A stretch of DNA of 15,635 bases, from assembly GCA_029068665.1 (NCBI GenBank), contig JAIECC010000023.1:1-15635 (forward strand), in the 5' to 3' direction. The stretch's first letter is position 1, and every line of letters begins with the position of its first letter. Below, in pieces: positions 14,515 to 15,635 of this stretch. The position numbers and the translations under genes are program-made. The notes below the pieces were generated by a model. The model was not told where the DNA came from, did not search any database, and saw only the letters and a list, made by a program, of their open reading frames with translations. The DNA is from Lachnospiraceae bacterium (GTDB lineage: Bacteria > Bacillota > Clostridia > Lachnospirales > Lachnospiraceae).

Positions 14515-15096
14515 ATGAATACTTGGGAATTGTTGATTCTTGCAATCGGGCTTTCCATGGATGCCTTTGCCGTTGCTATATGTAAGGGTTTGGCGATAAA
14601 AGAGGCGCGATTAAAGCACATGACAATTGCAGGAGCATACTTTGGCGGCTTTCAGGCGCTTATGCCGTTAATCGGATATTTATTAGGAGTGAATTTTAAA
14701 GGACTGATTGAACGTTTTGATCATTGGATTGCCTTTTTATTGCTGGCACTGATTGGCGGCAATATGCTTCGGGAGGCACTGTCCAAGGGGGAAGAAGAGG
14801 AATTGAATACTTCCTTTGGACCCAAATCAATGATTCCCTTAGCGGTGGCAACCAGCATTGATGCCCTGGCAGTAGGTGTGACCTTTGCTTTTTTACAAGT
14901 TCGGATCATACCTGCTGTCAGCATGATTGGTATAACCACCTTCTTGTTTTCGCTTGTTGGTGTTAAGATTGGAAATATCTTTGGATTGAAATATAAAACG
15001 AAGGCAGAGTTCGTAGGCGGAGTGATTTTAATACTAATCGGTCTGAAAATCCTATTGGAGCATTTGGGAATTCTGGATAAAATAGGAGTGTTATAA
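14515..15096 (+). CDS. mntP: Manganese efflux pump MntP
   Basis: A 193-residue membrane protein of the MntP (formerly YebN/UPF0059) family, close to the usual length of about 185-190. It has six hydrophobic helices in two homologous halves, each with a conserved acidic motif: LSMDAFAV (Asp16) and TSIDALAV (Asp116). The central loop (about 89-104) is acidic. MntP exports Mn2+ and protects against manganese excess. The ATG at 14515 follows GGAGG (14502-14506) at eight bases; the nine-residue extension from 14488 has no ribosome site and adds a hydrophilic stretch not typical of the family. It follows the P1B ATPase by 68 bases and ends one base from the convergent HD gene. Confidence 0.94.
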   Translation: MNTWELLILAIGLSMDAFAVAICKGLAIKEARLKHMTIAGAYFGGFQALMPLIGYLLGVNFKGLIERFDHWIAFLLLALIGGNMLREALSKGEEEELNTSFGPKSMIPLAVATSIDALAVGVTFAFLQVRIIPAVSMIGITTFLFSLVGVKIGNIFGLKYKTKAEFVGGVILILIGLKILLEHLGILDKIGVL

Positions 15097-15097
15097 A

Positions 15098-15586
15098 CTA
15101 CAGGAAGTTAATAGGCTTCCAAAGGGATGTTCCCATTTTCAGAGTCTCCTGAATCGAACATAATTTATCTGCTGCACAGATTACCCATCCTTCCTTATGC
15201 ATAGGCGGTTTTGGAGTAAGCGGAAACATATGCTTCCGGATGATATCCTGCTCCAGTGCACTTAATTCAAAGTCTTTTGTGGCATTTTCACATGCGATTC
15301 GAGGGTGGCGGAAGCCATGAAGTTTACTGCGTACCTCCTTATTGTGCCAGTCATACAGATAATAATCGTGTAATAAAGCACCCCGAATCATGGAATGCAT
15401 ATTAATGTCTAAGTCGAATTTGGCCGCAATGATAATGCTGCGATAGGCAACAGAAACACAATGCTGATAAAGGCTGGTATTGCCATGTTGTACAAAGTCC
15501 TTGTTTTCGGCAAATCTTGTTGATTTTAATAATCGAAGCTCCTCATGTAAAATGCGGATGCCTTCTTCCAATTTTTCTCGATTCAT
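15098..15586 (-). CDS. HD-domain phosphohydrolase
   Basis: A 162-residue cytoplasmic protein with a full HD metal-binding set: His42, His73-Asp74 (ALLHDYYLYDW) and Asp140 (CAADKLCS), plus additional His90, His94 and His119 that could serve a second metal. HD proteins of this compact type hydrolyse phosphate esters of nucleotides or related molecules; the substrate is unknown. The minus-strand ATG at 15586 has TGAGGA eight bases upstream (plus 15595-15600); an upstream in-frame TTG at 15601 is less likely. The gene is tail-to-tail with mntP, with one base between the stop codons and no convincing terminator; the 5-base hairpin GGAAG/CTTCC at 15103-15120 is inside the coding end. Confidence 0.88.
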   Translation of the reverse strand: MNREKLEEGIRILHEELRLLKSTRFAENKDFVQHGNTSLYQHCVSVAYRSIIIAAKFDLDINMHSMIRGALLHDYYLYDWHNKEVRSKLHGFRHPRIACENATKDFELSALEQDIIRKHMFPLTPKPPMHKEGWVICAADKLCSIQETLKMGTSLWKPINFL

Positions 15587-15607
15587 ACCTTTTATCCTCA
15601 AAATCCC

Positions 15608-15622
15608 ACAGTGTTATACTGT
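15608..15622. promoter_or_regulatory. -10 element and small dyad upstream of the HD gene
   Basis: On the minus strand TATAAC (plus 15613-15618) could be a -10 box for the HD gene; its -35 would fall just beyond the right edge. The box is embedded in a 5-base inverted repeat, ACAGT (15608-15612) and ACTGT (15618-15622). Evidence is thin because the region is cut by the window end. Confidence 0.35.
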
Positions 15623-15635
15623 TAAAACATATATT

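Noticed and set aside
15103..15120. Hairpin GGAAG/CTTCC between mntP and the HD gene as a bidirectional terminator
   Set aside because: Only five base pairs, no T tract on either side, and it lies within the HD coding sequence.

Overview
The window looks like a chromosomal segment of a low-to-mid GC Gram-positive Clostridia, most likely Lachnospiraceae-like. The reasons are strong AGGAGG-type ribosome binding sites, consensus sigma-A promoters, an SPXTG-type sortase signal, a group-II ECF transporter, a 7TM sensor hybrid kinase and the style of the metal genes. That placement is inference from gene content only. No phage, IS, CRISPR or rRNA/tRNA signature was seen.

Layout. (1) Positions 1-233 hold the start of a minus-strand gene and a divergent promoter region with a tight dyad. 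(2) Positions 234-3311 encode a large membrane hybrid histidine kinase carrying a full phosphorelay (HisKA, ATPase, receiver and HPt). (3) Positions 3319-9794 form the centrepiece: a consensus promoter, a cobalamin riboswitch, and four tightly packed genes. These are a secreted, sortase-anchored protein that combines a transcobalamin beta-domain-like DUF4430 module with an alpha/alpha-barrel; a second, membrane-tethered DUF4430 protein; EcfT; and one polypeptide fusing both ECF ATPases to a substrate-binding S component. (4) Positions 9798-11769 carry a CDF metal exporter with a manganese-type metal site and a HAD phosphatase, closed by an intrinsic terminator. (5) Positions 11844-14446 are a zinc/cadmium resistance operon: a promoter with an embedded operator, a SmtB/CzrA-type ArsR repressor, a free-standing HMA metallochaperone and a P1B-2 ATPase lacking its own HMA domain. 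(6) mntP (manganese efflux) follows, convergent with a minus-strand HD-domain hydrolase at 15098-15586.

How the genes fit together. The cobalamin operon reads as a self-contained vitamin B12 capture and import machine. The wall-anchored protein would bind cobalamin outside the cell, the membrane-tethered DUF4430 protein would accept or present it, and the ECF complex would carry it in. B12 itself would shut the operon off through the riboswitch. Both extracellular proteins resemble parts of mammalian intrinsic factor/transcobalamin, which makes this the most interesting system in the window. The right half is a metal-efflux neighbourhood with one Zn/Cd exporter and two candidate Mn exporters.
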